From the NCBI RefSeq assembly GCF_010550695.1, contig NZ_JAAGOB010000015.1:1-64000 (forward strand): a stretch of 64,000 nt of DNA, written 5' to 3'. The notes below the pieces were generated by a model, which saw only the letters and a program-made list of their open reading frames with translations, did not search any database and had not been told where the DNA came from. Origin of the DNA: Phytoactinopolyspora alkaliphila. GTDB lineage: Bacteria; Actinomycetota; Actinomycetes; Jiangellales; Jiangellaceae. Of the stretch, positions 16,399 through 25,097 are shown piece by piece; positions within the stretch are counted from its first letter, which is position 1; every line of letters begins with the position of its first letter. A program made the position numbers and the translations under genes.

Positions 16399-17940
16399 TC
16401 ACGCCTTGGCATCGGTCAGCGGCAGTGCCGCGTCGATCCGGGCGAGCGTGCGTTCCCGGCCGAGCAGCTCCATGGACTCGAACAGCGGCGGGGACACCCG
16501 GCGGCCGGTGACGGCAACCCGGACGGGGCCGAACGCCAGCCGGGGCTTGAGCCCCAGACCCTCTACCAGAGCAGCCTTCAGCGCATCCTGGATGGGTTCA
16601 GTGGCCCACGTCTCCAGCTCACCCAGGGCGGACCTGGCGGCCTCCAGGACGGAGCGAGCATCGGCCGTCAGCACCTTGGCCGCGTCCCCCGCGTCAAGCT
16701 GGAACGCGTCGTCGGCGGCGAACAGGAAGCCGAGCATGCCCACCGACTCGTCGAGCACGGCCATCCGCTCCTGGACGAGCGGCGTAGCCGCGCGCAGCAC
16801 CTCCACCGACTCCGGCGTGGGCGGGTGCTCCAGCAGCCCGGCGTCCTGCAAATGCGGCACCATCCGCTCGGCCAGCTCCTCGACCGGGAGCCGGCGCAGC
16901 CAAATGCCGTTGATCGCTTCGGCCTTCTTCAGATCGAAGCGGGCGGCGTTCGAGTTCACCCTGGTGATGTCGAAGGCCTCGGCCATCTCCTCCATGGAGA
17001 AGACCTCCCGGTCCTCGCCGATGGCCCAGCCGAGCAGCGCCAGATAGTTCAGCAGCCCCTCCCGGAGGAAGCCGCGGTCGAGGTAGAGCTGCAGCGACGA
17101 CTCTGGCTCCCGCTTGGACAGCTTCTTGCCGCCTTCGCCGGTAACCAGCGGCAGGTGGCCGAACCGTGGCAGCGGACCGGACGCGATGCCCAGGTCACGC
17201 AGCGCTTCATGCAAGACGAGCTGGCGCGGCGTCGAGGAGAGCAGGTCCTCGCCGCGCAGCACGTGAGTGATGCCCATCAGGGCGTCGTCCACCGGATTGA
17301 CCAGCGTGTACAGGGGGTGTCCGTTCGCCCGCACCAGGACGTAGTCGAACAGGTTGTCCTGGTCCACGCTGATCTCGCCACGGATCAGGTCGGTGAACCT
17401 GACCGTCTCGTCGGGGGTGCGCATCCGCAGCACCGACTCGCGTCCCTCGGCCTGGAAGGCGGCGATCTGCTCCGGCGTCAACGAGCGGCAGTGCCCGTCG
17501 TAACCGCTCGGCTTCCCGGCGGCCCGTGCCGCCTCGCGTCGTTCCTCGAGTTCGGCGGTGGTGCAGTAGCACGGATAAGCCTTGCCGGCCTCGGCGAGCT
17601 TGCGAGCCACGTCGTCGTAGAGCTCGCGGCGCTGCGACTGCCGGTACGGGCCGGCGTCACCGCCCACCTCGGGGCCCTCGTCCCACGTCAGTCCGAGCCA
17701 GCGAAGCGACGCGAGCAGAGCCTCGTAGGACTCCTCGGAATCGCGCGAGGCGTCGGTGTCCTCGATCCGGAACACGAACGTGCCGCCGTAGTGCCGGGCG
17801 AACGCCCAGTTGTACAGCGCCGAGCGAATGAGCCCGACGTGCGGGTTACCCGTGGGCGACGGGCAGAACCGGACTCGGACGTCTTTCGGGGCGACGTCGC
17901 CGAGCACAAATGCATCCGACGAGTTGACGCCGTCAGTCAC
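16399..17940 (-). CDS. gltX: Glutamyl-tRNA synthetase
   Basis: This 513-residue class I synthetase charges tRNA-Glu (and, in bacteria without GlnRS, tRNA-Gln) with glutamate. The HIGH-type motif is [17 protein letters not shown] near residue 30, and the KMSKS-type motif is KLSKRE near residue 270. The catalytic Rossmann fold is followed by the helical anticodon-binding domain from about residue 320. A Cys pair typical of the zinc-binding insertion is partly present (YPCYCTTAE). I start at the GTG at 17940, preceded by GAAGGTGG; an in-frame GTG at 17949 overlaps that site. It is transcribed toward tRNA-Gln. Confidence 0.97.
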   Translation of the reverse strand: MTDGVNSSDAFVLGDVAPKDVRVRFCPSPTGNPHVGLIRSALYNWAFARHYGGTFVFRIEDTDASRDSEESYEALLASLRWLGLTWDEGPEVGGDAGPYRQSQRRELYDDVARKLAEAGKAYPCYCTTAELEERREAARAAGKPSGYDGHCRSLTPEQIAAFQAEGRESVLRMRTPDETVRFTDLIRGEISVDQDNLFDYVLVRANGHPLYTLVNPVDDALMGITHVLRGEDLLSSTPRQLVLHEALRDLGIASGPLPRFGHLPLVTGEGGKKLSKREPESSLQLYLDRGFLREGLLNYLALLGWAIGEDREVFSMEEMAEAFDITRVNSNAARFDLKKAEAINGIWLRRLPVEELAERMVPHLQDAGLLEHPPTPESVEVLRAATPLVQERMAVLDESVGMLGFLFAADDAFQLDAGDAAKVLTADARSVLEAARSALGELETWATEPIQDALKAALVEGLGLKPRLAFGPVRVAVTGRRVSPPLFESMELLGRERTLARIDAALPLTDAKA

Positions 17941-18033
17941 TGAAACCACCTTCGATTAAGTCGATACGTCCGCGCGGTGGGCGCGCGGACCCGCCAGCAT
18001 GCAGGGTAACGCGCCCGCGCCGGGCCTTGCCGA

Positions 18034-18083
18034 TGATCATCGACGATCGCGCACATGATGATGCTCGAGGCCGTCGATGATCA
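18034..18083. repeat. TGATCA hairpin, copy 1 (12-bp arms)
   Basis: TGATCATCGACG (18034-18045) and CGTCGATGATCA (18072-18083) are perfect inverted repeats around 26 bases. The outer end coincides with the TGA of the FAH-family gene. The same arm beginning TGATCA recurs at three further operon ends in this window (27305, 30489, 38846). It may work as a stem-type terminator for the leftward gene, but it also looks like a dispersed family. Confidence 0.7.
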
Positions 18084-18881
18084 TGGGGAGGGGGCGTCGT
18101 CGTCGGGTGCGACGACCTGGTTGGACAACAGGCCGATCCCCTCGATCGAGACGACGACGTGGTCGCCGGCCTGGATCGGGCCGACGCCGGCCGGCGTCCC
18201 GGTGAGGATCACGTCGCCCGGCAGCAGCGTGAAGGCGGAGCTGATGTAGGAGACCAGGGTGGGCACGTCGAACACCATCTGCGACGTCCGGCCGACCTGA
18301 CGCGCCTCGCCGTTGACCACGCAGCGCACCGACAGGTCCGCCACATCCAGATCGGTCTCGATCCAGGGACCGAGGGGGCACGACGAGTCGAAACCCTTGG
18401 CGCGGGCCCACTGGCCGTCCTTGCGCTGCAGGTCGCGCGCTGTGACGTCGTTGGCGCAGGTGTAACCGAGAATGACCTCGGGCACCCGCTCCCGCGGGAC
18501 GTCCTTCGCGATCCGCCCGATCACCACCGCGAGCTCCGCCTCGTGATGGATCTCGTCCGACGCCGGGAACATGACGATGGGATCGTCCGGCCCGATCACC
18601 GCGGTGTTCGGCTTGAGGAAGAGCAACGGCTCCTCGGGCACGTCGTTCCCCAGTTCGGCGGCATGGTCGACATAGTTGCGACCCACCCCGATCACCTTGC
18701 TTCGCGGGATCACCGGCGCCAGCAGGCGGACCTCGTCGAGGGCGAGCTTCTCACCCGTCAGCTGCACCGGTTTGTACAGCGGATCGCCTTCCAGCACCGC
18801 CAGCACCGTCTGGCCGTCCTGATCCTCACCAACCGCGCCGAATCGGGGATCGTCACCCGTCGTGAACCTCGCTATACGCAC
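18081..18881 (-). CDS. Fumarylacetoacetate hydrolase-family protein
   Basis: This is a 266-residue FAH-superfamily enzyme; members hydrolyse or decarboxylate 2-oxo acids with a divalent metal. Metal-site motifs are visible: IHHEAELAVVIG with the ExE pair, and VGRNYVDHAAELG upstream. The C-terminal motif GDVILTGTPAGVGP is diagnostic of the fold. I start at the GTG at 18881 (VRIARFTTGDDP), the usual beginning of the family, although the ribosome-binding site is weak. It is the gene upstream of gltX on the same strand, separated by the TGATCA hairpin, so it probably has its own transcript. The substrate is unknown. Confidence 0.88.
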   Translation of the reverse strand: MRIARFTTGDDPRFGAVGEDQDGQTVLAVLEGDPLYKPVQLTGEKLALDEVRLLAPVIPRSKVIGVGRNYVDHAAELGNDVPEEPLLFLKPNTAVIGPDDPIVMFPASDEIHHEAELAVVIGRIAKDVPRERVPEVILGYTCANDVTARDLQRKDGQWARAKGFDSSCPLGPWIETDLDVADLSVRCVVNGEARQVGRTSQMVFDVPTLVSYISSAFTLLPGDVILTGTPAGVGPIQAGDHVVVSIEGIGLLSNQVVAPDDDAPSP

Positions 18882-18988
18882 GCAACGGAGGCTATCTCGC
18901 CACGCTGCCGAATACCGAACCGGTCCGCGGCGCATATTCACTGACCGGTCCGTGGGGCGAGACCGGACGTGTCTCCTACGCTGGACCG

Positions 18989-19843
18989 GTGCGGTACGTG
19001 AGTGAGCCGGAGTGGCGTGCGCGGATGGAGGCGTACGAGCAGCGGGTCGACGCCCTGATCGCGCCCCATCTGGCGCGGCAGCACAGCGGACGCAAGCATC
19101 CCGTACACGACTTCCTTTTCACCTACTACAACAATCGCCCCGCTCACCTGCGCCGATGGCATCCAGGGCCGGGCGTCGTCTTGGCTGGTGAACCGCCGCA
19201 CTCCGGATGGCGCGGCTATGTCCAGACCCCGGACGGGACCGTCGTCGATCCGGATTTCGTCGAGCGCCGCCGGAACCTCGTCGAGGGAACGCGTCGCCTG
19301 CTCTCCGCCACCGCGTCGCGCCCCGCGTTCACCGGTTGTTTCGGCCTGCACGAGTGGGCCATGGTGTATCGCACCGCGGCGGGCGGCGTCCGGCACGAGG
19401 ACTGGCCGCTGCGGCTCGGACACCAAGGCACGGACGAGGTCGTCGAAGCGCACCAGATCCGCTGCTCGCATTTCGACGCGTTCCGGTTCTTCACCGACGA
19501 CGCGCGTCCGCGGAACTCGCTCCAGCCGACCAGCGGCACCCGGGAGACGCACGAGCAACCCGGCTGCCTGCACGCCAACATGGATCTCTACAAGGTCTGC
19601 TTTCGGCTGGCTCCGCTCATCCCGAGTGAGCTGACCCTGGAGGCGTTCGAGCTGGCCGGCGAGATCCGCGAACTGGACATGCGCGCCTCCCCCTACGATC
19701 TGGCCGGCCTCGGCTACCAGCCGATCCGCATCGAGACCCGCGAGGGCAAGGCCGAGTACGCCGCGGCACAGCGCGCCTTCGCCGACCGTTCTGCGGCTCT
19801 GCGCGGTCGCATCCTCGAGGCCTTCGCCCCGCTGCCGCTGTGA
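18989..19843 (+). CDS. Conserved actinobacterial protein, often labelled 3-methyladenine DNA glycosylase
   Basis: This is a 284-residue soluble protein starting at a GTG (VRYVSEPEWRARMEAYEQRV). Conserved-looking blocks include HPVHDFLFTYYNNRP, CFGLHEWAMVYR and HANMDLYKVCFRLAPL. Proteins of this layout are widely labelled as a DNA glycosylase in actinobacteria. I see neither the helix-hairpin-helix of the AlkA type nor Tag zinc ligands that would prove it, so the label is family habit. It stands alone between two leftward genes. Confidence 0.65.
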   Translation: MRYVSEPEWRARMEAYEQRVDALIAPHLARQHSGRKHPVHDFLFTYYNNRPAHLRRWHPGPGVVLAGEPPHSGWRGYVQTPDGTVVDPDFVERRRNLVEGTRRLLSATASRPAFTGCFGLHEWAMVYRTAAGGVRHEDWPLRLGHQGTDEVVEAHQIRCSHFDAFRFFTDDARPRNSLQPTSGTRETHEQPGCLHANMDLYKVCFRLAPLIPSELTLEAFELAGEIRELDMRASPYDLAGLGYQPIRIETREGKAEYAAAQRAFADRSAALRGRILEAFAPLPL

Positions 19844-19880
19844 AACGGCGGCGCTCCGAATGGGGCAGGGCTACGCGACG

Positions 19881-20927
19881 CTACGGGACGCGGTGAAGCC
19901 ACTCCTCGGTCGCGAACTTCGTGGACACCAGGTCCTTCGCCCGCGCTAGCGTCGCGTCCCCGAGCGTGCCGCCGACCAGCCCGTACCGGGAACGGAAGGT
20001 CCCCACCATCCGGTCGATGACATGGGCCCGCGCCATGCCGGTCTGGCTGCGCAGCGGGTCCACCCGCTTGTTCGCGCTCTTGGTGCCCTTATCGGACAGC
20101 TTCTCCCGGCCGATGCGCAAGACCTCGAGCATCTTGGCCGCGTCAATGTCGTAGGCCATGGTGGTGTGGTGCAGGACGACGCCGCCGGCCAGCCTCTTCT
20201 GCGCGGCACCGGCGATCTTCCCCGCGGGCGAGGTGATGTCGTTGATCGGCTGATACGACGCCGCGATCCCGAGATCGTTCAGCGCACCGACCACCCAGTC
20301 GTCGAGGAAGGCGTACGAGTCGACGAAGGACAGCCCGGACACCAGGGACTCCGGCACGTACAGCGAGTAGGTGATGGTGTTCCCCGGCTCGACGAACATC
20401 GCGCCGCCGCCGCTGATCCGCCGCACCACCGTCACGTCGTGCTTGCGCGCGCCGTCCAGATCCACCTCGTTGCGTACCGACTGGAAACTACCGATGATCA
20501 CGGCATTGGACGCCCACTCCCACACCCGCAGCGTTGGCGGCCGCTCCCCCGACCCGACCTCCTCGGCCAGGACTTCGTCGAGCGCCATCTGCAACGCCGG
20601 CTCGTAGGGCTCGCCCGGCAGGAATTCCCACGCGTGATCGGTCCAGGTAGTCGCGCCCGTCACCGCCCGGCGAACGGCCACGGCAACGGCGTCCGCGCTG
20701 AAACCGAGCATCACGGCGCCGTCGAGCGCCGAGCGCACCCGTGCTGACAGCTCGGCGGCTGACGCTGCGACGGGCACCCCTGCAAGGGCGGCGTTGATCC
20801 GTTCCAGTGCGTCGTCGGGTTCGAGGAAGAAGTCACCACTGATGGTGGCCTTGCTGATCACGTCACCGACGACGACGAGGTCCGCGACGACGAGCTTGCC
20901 GCCCGGCACCTTGTATTCACCATGCAC
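19881..20927 (-). CDS. lplA: Lipoate-protein ligase with N-terminal accessory domain
   Basis: This 348-residue enzyme attaches lipoate or a similar acid to E2 and GcvH proteins. Residues 1-105 (HGEYKVPGGKLVVADLVV) correspond to the accessory domain that lies at the C-terminus of E. coli LplA. Residues 110-340 form the catalytic domain, with VVRRISGGGAMF and the lysine-bearing GKIAGAAQKRLAGGVVLHHT. The circularly shifted domain order is usual in actinobacteria. An internal octanoyl-transferase role is also possible for this superfamily. It is convergent with the preceding glycosylase-labelled gene. Confidence 0.88.
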   Translation of the reverse strand: MHGEYKVPGGKLVVADLVVVGDVISKATISGDFFLEPDDALERINAALAGVPVAASAAELSARVRSALDGAVMLGFSADAVAVAVRRAVTGATTWTDHAWEFLPGEPYEPALQMALDEVLAEEVGSGERPPTLRVWEWASNAVIIGSFQSVRNEVDLDGARKHDVTVVRRISGGGAMFVEPGNTITYSLYVPESLVSGLSFVDSYAFLDDWVVGALNDLGIAASYQPINDITSPAGKIAGAAQKRLAGGVVLHHTTMAYDIDAAKMLEVLRIGREKLSDKGTKSANKRVDPLRSQTGMARAHVIDRMVGTFRSRYGLVGGTLGDATLARAKDLVSTKFATEEWLHRVP

Positions 20928-21063
20928 GCCTGGTTCAACCCGGCCACCCTGGGCAGTGTTCCCCCTCGCCGTGAGCCCCGATACGCACGCGAGGTCCCGG
21001 CGCGCCGTCGCCTACGCTCCGGGATCGCCTGCGCACACGTGCGCGGGGCACTACTGTGTCGTC

Positions 21064-21783
21064 ATGCGAGCCTGGCGGCGTTCGGCGACGGTGGCGAGAG
21101 GGTGGCATCTGGCCACCCTGCTCGTCATCGTCCTCTCCCTCGGTGCCCAGCTCGTCATGGTGATCCGCGGCATCGAGGTCCTGGTGCCCGAGGGCGAAGA
21201 GCTGGCGCCCACGCCCACCCGCGTTGTCAACTTCTTCAGCTACTTCACTGTGCAGAGCAACATCCTGCTGGCCGTCGCCGCGGCCGTCCTAGTCAAGAAT
21301 CCACGCTACGACGGGCCGGCCTGGCGGGTGCTGCGGCTGGCCGGCCTGATGGGCATCACGGTCACCGGGATCGTCTTCGTCACGCTCCTACGCCCCATCG
21401 TGGAGCTGGACGGGCTCGCCGCCGCCACCAACGTCGGCTTCCACTACCTGTCACCGCTGCTCGGCGTGGCAGGCTGGGCGCTGTTCGACCCTCATCAGCG
21501 ACTCGGCCGCCGTGTCCTGCTGTGGACGCTGATCTGGCCGCTGGCCTGGCTGGCCTACACGCTGATCCGCGGCGCCGCCCGGGACTGGTATCCCTATCCG
21601 TTCATTGACGTTGTCGAGCTCGGCTACGGGCGCACCCTGGCCAACGCGCTCGGGGTGACCGTCCTCATGCTCGTCGTGGGTGGCGCGTTCCTCCTCGGAG
21701 ACCGGCGCCTCACCGACCCGACCGGGCTGGCAGACGACACACCTTCTGGCCCGGAGTCGGTGCCGGAGCACCCGGTCAGCTGA
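21064..21783 (+). CDS. Pr6Pr-family membrane protein
   Basis: This 239-residue integral membrane protein has about six helices: LATLLVIVLSLGAQLVMVIR, then segments around residues 50, 85, 120, 155 and 185. The motif FFSYFTVQSNILLAVAAAVL and the block LLRPIVELDG are typical of the Pr6Pr family. I start at the ATG at 21064, since the frame upstream runs antisense into lplA. Some family members occur near stress or light-response genes. No function is shown here. It stands alone between divergent and convergent neighbours. Confidence 0.8.
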   Translation: MRAWRRSATVARGWHLATLLVIVLSLGAQLVMVIRGIEVLVPEGEELAPTPTRVVNFFSYFTVQSNILLAVAAAVLVKNPRYDGPAWRVLRLAGLMGITVTGIVFVTLLRPIVELDGLAAATNVGFHYLSPLLGVAGWALFDPHQRLGRRVLLWTLIWPLAWLAYTLIRGAARDWYPYPFIDVVELGYGRTLANALGVTVLMLVVGGAFLLGDRRLTDPTGLADDTPSGPESVPEHPVS

Positions 21784-21906
21784 AACGTCACCACGCTGAC
21801 GCGCACGACGACGGGCCGTTCCCGGCGAAGGGGGACCGGCCGGGACGTCGCCGAGCCCCAAGCCGGAGCATCAGCCGATCTGAGGCCTGGCCTATCGATG
21901 TCTCCG

Positions 21907-22953
21907 TCAGAAGCCGGCGGCCAGCCGGTGGGTGAGTTCGGCGGCGGGGACCTCCAGGCAGCCGCTGGTGTTCTGTCCCGCCCAGAGCGGGGAGAAGTCG
22001 CCGCTGCCGCGTCGTTCCGCTTCCGCCTGCAACAGTGCCACCGCCGGCGTCGCGAGCGGGTAAGGCGGTGCCTCTCCGCGCATCGGTCCCAGTTCCCGGA
22101 TGAGGCGGTTGACGATCCCCCGCGCCGGTCGACCGCTGAACAGGTTGGTCAGCGCCGTGTGCCGAGCCGCCTGCGTGGTCAGTGCGGCCCGGTGCACCGC
22201 ACTGGTGGTCGCCTCGGGACACAGCAGGAATGTGGTTCCGGCTTGAACCCCGGCCGCGCCAAGGGCCAGCGCGGCGGCCACACCGCGGTGGTCGGCGATA
22301 CCTCCGGCGGCGATCACCGGCACGTCAACCGCCTTCACCACCTGCGGCAGCAGCGCCAATGTCCCCACCTGCGTGGTGAGGTCGGTGGACAGGAACATGC
22401 CGCGATGCCCGCCGGCCTCGCTGCCCTGCGCCACCACGGCGTCGACCGCGCGCTCTTCCAGCCAGCGAGCCTCCTCCACCGTGGTGGCAGAGGCGAGGAC
22501 GACGCTGCCCCAACCCTTGACCCGTGCCACCAGATCCGGAGATGGCAGCCCGAAATGGAAGCTCACCACCGCCGGGGCATCCTCGGCAAGCACATCGGCG
22601 AAGTCCGGGCCGAACGGCACCCGCGCCGCGCCAGGCGAAACCTGATTCGGGTCGATCCCGAACTCCCGGTAATAGGGTTCCAGGACCACCCGCCACATCG
22701 ATTCGCGCTGCGCGGCCACGGCCGGCTGGGCATGGCAGAAGAAGTTCACGTTGACCGGCCCGCTGGTCTGTTCTCTTACGCGAGCCAGCTCCGACCGCAG
22801 CCCGTCCGGCGTCAGCCTGGCCGCGGGCAGCGAACCGAGGCCACCGGCGTTCGACACGGCGGCCGCCAGCGCGCTGCCCTGAGAACCGGCCATCGGCGCC
22901 TGGATGACCGGCACGTCGACGCCCAGCAGGCTCCGCAATGTCATGGCCGACAC
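21907..22953 (-). CDS. Nitronate monooxygenase-like flavoprotein
   Basis: This 348-residue TIM-barrel FMN enzyme belongs to the NMO/2-nitropropane dioxygenase family. Evidence is the N-terminal motif VIQAPMAGSQGSALAAAVSN, the phosphate-binding VAQGSEAGGHRG near residue 175, and VPVIAAGGIADHRGVAAALA. Family members oxidise nitronates such as propionate 3-nitronate, a toxic plant metabolite. The start may be the GTG at 22953 (GGGTGG upstream) or the ATG at 22944. It ends 29 bases before the end region of cimA on the same strand, so it could be the distal gene of that transcript. Confidence 0.85.
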   Translation of the reverse strand: MSAMTLRSLLGVDVPVIQAPMAGSQGSALAAAVSNAGGLGSLPAARLTPDGLRSELARVREQTSGPVNVNFFCHAQPAVAAQRESMWRVVLEPYYREFGIDPNQVSPGAARVPFGPDFADVLAEDAPAVVSFHFGLPSPDLVARVKGWGSVVLASATTVEEARWLEERAVDAVVAQGSEAGGHRGMFLSTDLTTQVGTLALLPQVVKAVDVPVIAAGGIADHRGVAAALALGAAGVQAGTTFLLCPEATTSAVHRAALTTQAARHTALTNLFSGRPARGIVNRLIRELGPMRGEAPPYPLATPAVALLQAEAERRGSGDFSPLWAGQNTSGCLEVPAAELTHRLAAGF

Positions 22954-22982
22954 GTTACGCCACCCGCCGGGTCTCGATCAGT

Positions 22983-24602
22983 TCAGGACATCCGTTCGGC
23001 TCCCTGCCGGAGCAGTCCGTAGGTGACGCCGTCGACGAGCGCCTCCCACGATGCCTCGATGATGTTGGCCCCCACGCCGACGGTCTCCCACGAACTCTCC
23101 CCGTCGGCCATCTCCACCAGCACGCGGGTCACCGCGTCGGTGCCGTGCGCGGCGTCGAGGATGCGCACCCGGAAGTCGATCAGCTCGATCTTGTCGATCT
23201 CCGGATAGAGCGTGCCGATGGCCGTACGCAGCGCATGGTCGAGTGCGTTGACCGGGCCGTTGCCCTCGCCCGTGATCACGGCCCGCTCGCCGCCGGCACG
23301 AAGCTTGACCGTCGCCTCGCTGGCAGCCTCGACACCTGGGCGTGATTCGGTGATGACCCGCCACGCCTCCACCTCGAAGAACCGCCCGCGCTCGCCTTCG
23401 ACCTCTTCGCGCAGGAGCAGTTCGAACGACGCGTCGGCGGCCTCGAAGGTGTAACCGGCGGCTTCCATCTCCTTGACCCGCTGGGTGATCCGGCCGACCA
23501 GGTCGCGGTCGTGTGACAGGTCGAAGCCGAGCTCGCGGCCCTTCAGCTCGATGCTGGCCCGGCCGGCCATGTCGGAGACCAGCATCCGCATGTCATTGCC
23601 GACGTGTGACGGATCGGTGTGCTGGTATAGATCCGGGTCGACCTTGATGGCGGAGGCGTGCAGCCCGGCCTTGTGCGCGAACGCGCTGGCCCCGACGTAG
23701 GGCTGGCGCGAATAGGGCACCGTGTTGGTCAGCTCGGAGATCGCATGCGCGATCCGCGTAGACTCCTGCAGCGCGCCGGGAGGCAGCACCTGGCGCTGCC
23801 GCTTGAGCTCGAGATTGGCGACGACGGTGAGCAGGTCGGCGTTTCCGGTACGCTCCCCCGTGCCGTTCACCGTGCCCTGCATGTGGGTGGCGCCCGCGGC
23901 CACGGCCGCGAGCGAGTTGGCCACCGCGCAGCCGGTGTCGTTGTGCGCATGGATGCCGAGGCGCATACCGGTGGCCGCGGACACCTCGCCGACGACGGCG
24001 TGGACGTCGTCGGGCAGCATCCCGCCGTTCGTGTCGCACAGCACGACGACATCGGCGCCCGCTTCGGCGGCTGCCCGGATCACCTCGATCGAGTACTCCG
24101 GGGTGGAGCGGTACCCATCGAAGAAGTGTTCGGCGTCGACGAAGACCCGGCGGCCTTCACCGGCCAGGAACGAGACCGTGTCCCGGATCATCTCCAGGTT
24201 TTCCGCGAGGGTGGTGCGCAGGGCGCGCTCGACGTGCCCGACGTGGCTCTTGGCGACGAGCGTGACCACGGGCGTCTCCGCGTCCACCAGCGCCCGCACC
24301 AGCTCGTCGTCGGCGGCCCTGCCACCGGCCTTCCTGGTGGCGCCGAACGCCGCGAGGGTGGCGCTCTTCAGGTTCAGTTCCGTGCGCGCCCGCCGGAAGA
24401 ACTCGGTGTCCTTGGGCACGGCGCCCGGCCAGCCGCCTTCGATGAAGCCGACCCCGAGCTCGTCGAGATGCCGGGAAATGGCCAGCTTGTCCTGTACCGA
24501 CAGGGAGAGCCCCTCTTGCTGGGCTCCGTCACGCAGCGTCGTGTCGTAGACGTGGAACGCCTCGGCGTCCAGCCTCGTCGCCTGCTCCGGTGTGCTGGTC
24601 AC
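22983..24602 (-). CDS. cimA: (R)-citramalate synthase
   Basis: The 539-residue enzyme condenses pyruvate with acetyl-CoA to citramalate, the first step of the threonine-independent isoleucine route. The HMGL-like catalytic barrel shows YDTTLRDGAQQEGLSL near the N-terminus, HAHNDTGCAVANSLAA with metal ligands, and NGTGERTGNADLLTV. The last 130 residues form a LeuA-type allosteric domain. The length and the QQEG variant of the first motif separate it from LeuA. A terminator-type hairpin and a tiny possible leader frame lie upstream, so expression is probably attenuated. leuB and ilvE, which complete branched-chain synthesis, are nearby. Confidence 0.93.
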   Translation of the reverse strand: MTSTPEQATRLDAEAFHVYDTTLRDGAQQEGLSLSVQDKLAISRHLDELGVGFIEGGWPGAVPKDTEFFRRARTELNLKSATLAAFGATRKAGGRAADDELVRALVDAETPVVTLVAKSHVGHVERALRTTLAENLEMIRDTVSFLAGEGRRVFVDAEHFFDGYRSTPEYSIEVIRAAAEAGADVVVLCDTNGGMLPDDVHAVVGEVSAATGMRLGIHAHNDTGCAVANSLAAVAAGATHMQGTVNGTGERTGNADLLTVVANLELKRQRQVLPPGALQESTRIAHAISELTNTVPYSRQPYVGASAFAHKAGLHASAIKVDPDLYQHTDPSHVGNDMRMLVSDMAGRASIELKGRELGFDLSHDRDLVGRITQRVKEMEAAGYTFEAADASFELLLREEVEGERGRFFEVEAWRVITESRPGVEAASEATVKLRAGGERAVITGEGNGPVNALDHALRTAIGTLYPEIDKIELIDFRVRILDAAHGTDAVTRVLVEMADGESSWETVGVGANIIEASWEALVDGVTYGLLRQGAERMS

Positions 24603-24680
24603 TTCTCTCCCCGATCCTCGCGTGTGTTTTCGACTCTAGCCTCTTCGGGTGCGCCGGCTCGCAGCCGTCAGAAACGCAAA

Positions 24681-24709
24681 AAACCCCTCGCAGAGGATGC
24701 GAAGGGTTT
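24681..24709 (-). terminator. Rho-independent terminator upstream of cimA (probable attenuator)
   Basis: On the minus strand AAACCCTTCGCA pairs with TGCGAGGGGTTT (24681-24692 with 24698-24709, one G-U pair) around a five-base loop, and T residues follow at once. It stands 78 bases before the cimA start, inside the leader, not behind any gene. A second possible stem, GCGCGCC/GGCGCGC at 24710-24716 and 24737-24743, is adjacent and could act as a pause structure. Placement and shape fit transcription attenuation. Confidence 0.7.
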
Positions 24710-24743
24710 GCGCGCCTGGCGGTGTTGCTCGGTGCCGGCGCGC

Positions 24744-24770
24744 TTACATAATGATCATGTTGAGAGACAT
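24744..24770 (-). CDS. Possible leader peptide MSLNMIIM
   Basis: A nine-codon frame including the stop lies 34 bases before the terminator stem. It contains Leu and two adjacent Ile codons, which would suit control of an isoleucine-route gene by ribosome stalling. There is no clear ribosome-binding site and the frame is very short, so this is suggestive only. Confidence 0.3.
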   Translation of the reverse strand: MSLNMIIM

Positions 24771-24938
24771 CGTAACGAAGCATGCCACACGCCCGGCGAT
24801 TCGGCCACAGAAACGTCCGCATCCTGGGACGGCTGTCCCGCGGGTCGTCGGGGCCAGGCGTCGTCGTGATCATGCGCCGGGGTCGCGATGATGTGAGGGG
24901 GTTCGCGATCAGATGACTGAACGGCACATCGCGGGGCG

Positions 24939-25076
24939 GCTTGGTCACCTGATCGTTTTGCGTCCACATGCTGGCGGCGATCAGATGATGCACCACGGTC
25001 ACACTCGGCGCTCTTGTACACCTGATCGCTCCCGCGGAAACGATCAGGCGACAAATCGACGATCAGGTGACCAAGC
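24939..25076. repeat. GATCAG-type mosaic palindromic element, copy A
   Basis: GCTTGGTCACCTGATCG (24939-24955) and CGATCAGGTGACCAAGC (25060-25076) are perfect 17-bp inverted ends. Inside lie further GATCAG or CTGATC motifs at about 24979, 25021 and 25041, including an inner stem CCTGATCG/CGATCAGG. One more GATCAGATGA stands just outside at 24907. The right end matches the left end of the element at 59455 over 21 of 22 bases. It sits between ilvE and cimA. Confidence 0.7.
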
Positions 25077-25097
25077 GGGGTGAGGTGGGTGGCGCTG

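Noticed and set aside
16270-17943. Long + strand frame of 557 codons over gltX
   Set aside because: It is the mirror image of gltX. It also crosses the tRNA-Gln gene.
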